NCBI RefSeq assembly: GCF_001719615.1
Contig: NZ_MDVX01000021.1
Span: forward strand, 1 to 43,197
DNA: 43,197 bases
Direction of reading: 5' to 3'
Source: Neptunicoccus sediminis
GTDB lineage: Bacteria; Pseudomonadota; Alphaproteobacteria; Rhodobacterales; Rhodobacteraceae
Shown here: positions 42,621-43,197 of the stretch, one piece after another
Numbering within the stretch: position 1 is the first letter of the stretch
Layout of the letters: each line of letters opens with the position of its first letter
The notes under the pieces: generated by a model
Database searches by the model: none
Seen by the model: only the letters and a program-made list of their open reading frames with translations
What the model was told of the DNA's origin: nothing
Program-made: the position numbers and the translations under genes

Positions 42621-42904
42621 TGATTGCCAGGTGCTACGATTGAGCGCTGCTAGCGGTCGCCCACCCTTTTGAATTCGGAGCAGCTTGGCGATACGACTAT
42701 CAGTCCTAGCGGCTTTACTCTGTACTCATTTGACCGATGACCGCGCCGAACCAAAAGCGACACTGGCTTACTGCCACTTTGAGGCCTCACAATTGGCGAT
42801 CGGTCGGGGACTTGTTCCACCCAGAAAGAACAGCAGAATTGTCCACTTTCCCACCTTCGATACAGCCTTTTCGAAAGGCCGTTTTCTTTATGCGATGACG
42901 GGTA
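42621..42904. other. Intergenic stretch without a recognised gene
   Basis: I see nothing I can support here. A 90-codon open frame from 42685 reads as noise and runs into the opposing gene fragment. Confidence 0.4.
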
Positions 42905-43075
42905 TCAATTTCTCATGTCATCCAGGAACTCCAGAACGCGCGCATGGTCTTCACTGACCTCGCGGGCCTGCTCAAAAACCTCCCGTCGCTCCTGATCCAG
43001 GCAACGGAAGTACCGCTCAACATCGTCAAAATACGCCTCGGCATCGCGCTTCAAAAGGTCAGCATTGGCTCGCAC
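42905..43075 (-). pseudogene. 3' fragment of a gene truncated by the IS21-type insertion
   Basis: On the minus strand the frame ends in a helical, charged 56-residue stretch (ANADLLKRDAEAYFDDVERY, then FEQAREVSEDHARVLEFLDD). At 43075 it meets the first base of the IS end. The open frame continues into the IS for 24 codons to an ATG, but those residues are only translated IS terminus. The remnant is therefore the C-terminal part of a longer gene, whose 5' part should lie beyond the IS outside the window. Its family is not recognised. Confidence 0.65.
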
Positions 43076-43197
43076 TGTTGATTTCCGTTGAGAAGTGACC
43101 CGGTAGCCTACAAAATTTTCACTGAGAATTGACCCATGTGAACACATTGCCCTGACGAATTTGTTCAGGGAGATATGGAGTGATAGACATGGGATTT
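43076..43197 (+). mobile_element. Left end of an IS21-family insertion sequence (truncated by window)
   Basis: TGTTGATTTCCGTTGAGAAG begins at 43076 with the TG of an IS21-type terminus. Two internal repeats of the end follow 34 bases apart: TGAGAAGTGACCC (43089-43101) and TGAGAATTGACCC (43123-43135), the multiple terminal binding-site pattern of this family. A ribosome site and the beginning of a coding region follow. The identification is from memory of IS21 termini. Confidence 0.75.
43180..43197 (+). CDS. Start of IS21-type transposase (istA), partial
   Basis: GTG-ATA-GAC-ATG-GGA-TTT begins after GGGAGATATGGA and runs off the window. The start is GTG at 43180 or ATG at 43189. Only six codons are visible, so the call rests on the IS terminus before it. 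Confidence 0.5.

Noticed and set aside
42685-42957. A 90-codon plus-strand open frame
   Set aside because: It has no recognisable features, a poor start, and overlaps the opposing gene remnant. It reads as chance.

Overview
The window reads as chromosomal DNA of a marine-type alphaproteobacterium, most likely Rhodobacteraceae (roseobacter group). The grounds are the gene content and order (pcm, a TolC gene and a PopZ-like acidic protein in a row; metF divergent from a metR-type regulator; cobQ), the high-GC codon use of the core genes, and a short intergenic repeat with the core CTCCGGCGGGGATATTT that I associate with this family from memory. No species can be named from the sequence alone.

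Layout. (1) 1-1760: a more AT-rich edge with a response-regulator gene broken by an in-frame stop and a P4-type tyrosine integrase, probably one end of an integrated element. (2) 1950-6713: metabolic genes: a TauD/gamma-butyrobetaine-hydroxylase homologue that seems to lack its iron ligands, a 62-residue FlbD-like protein, a dimethylglycine/sarcosine-dehydrogenase-type flavoprotein with a GcvT half, and upp. (3) 6783-15141: a secretion module with two divergent LuxR-type regulators, a small membrane-anchored protein, a 740-residue RTX protein unusually rich in Met and with ten Cys, then its type I secretion ABC transporter and HlyD adaptor. A strong hairpin separates the RTX gene from the transporter genes. 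(4) 15227-17852: an XRE regulator facing a membrane desaturase that overlaps a PhnD-like binding protein without a signal peptide. (5) 17865-22725: thioesterase, metF with a perfect MetR box and metR, suhB, ygfZ and a glycosyltransferase. (6) 22795-34580: an MsbA-like ABC exporter, a glyoxylate-type aminotransferase, an orphan CoxL-like molybdoenzyme subunit, a DUF2235 hydrolase, pcm, tolC, the PopZ-like gene and cobQ.

(7) 35083-43197: tRNA-Cys(GCA) followed directly by an integrase, an AlpA/excisionase-like protein and two divergent ribbon-helix-helix proteins whose shared promoter holds two 15-bp palindromes of the same design. The cargo is a membrane-anchored helicase-IV-like protein with a nuclease-like insert and two zinc ribbons, a secreted Cys-containing protein, an XRE regulator coupled to a 66-residue protein, and a 403-residue protein with an N-terminal Cys cluster. 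This has the arrangement of a genomic island in tRNA-Cys. It is interrupted at the right edge by the left end of an IS21-family element, which has cut off the 5' part of a gene. The far attachment site is not in the window.

The best candidates for something undescribed are the Met/Cys-rich RTX module with its unusual regulators, and the helicase plus Cys-cluster cargo of the tRNA-Cys island.
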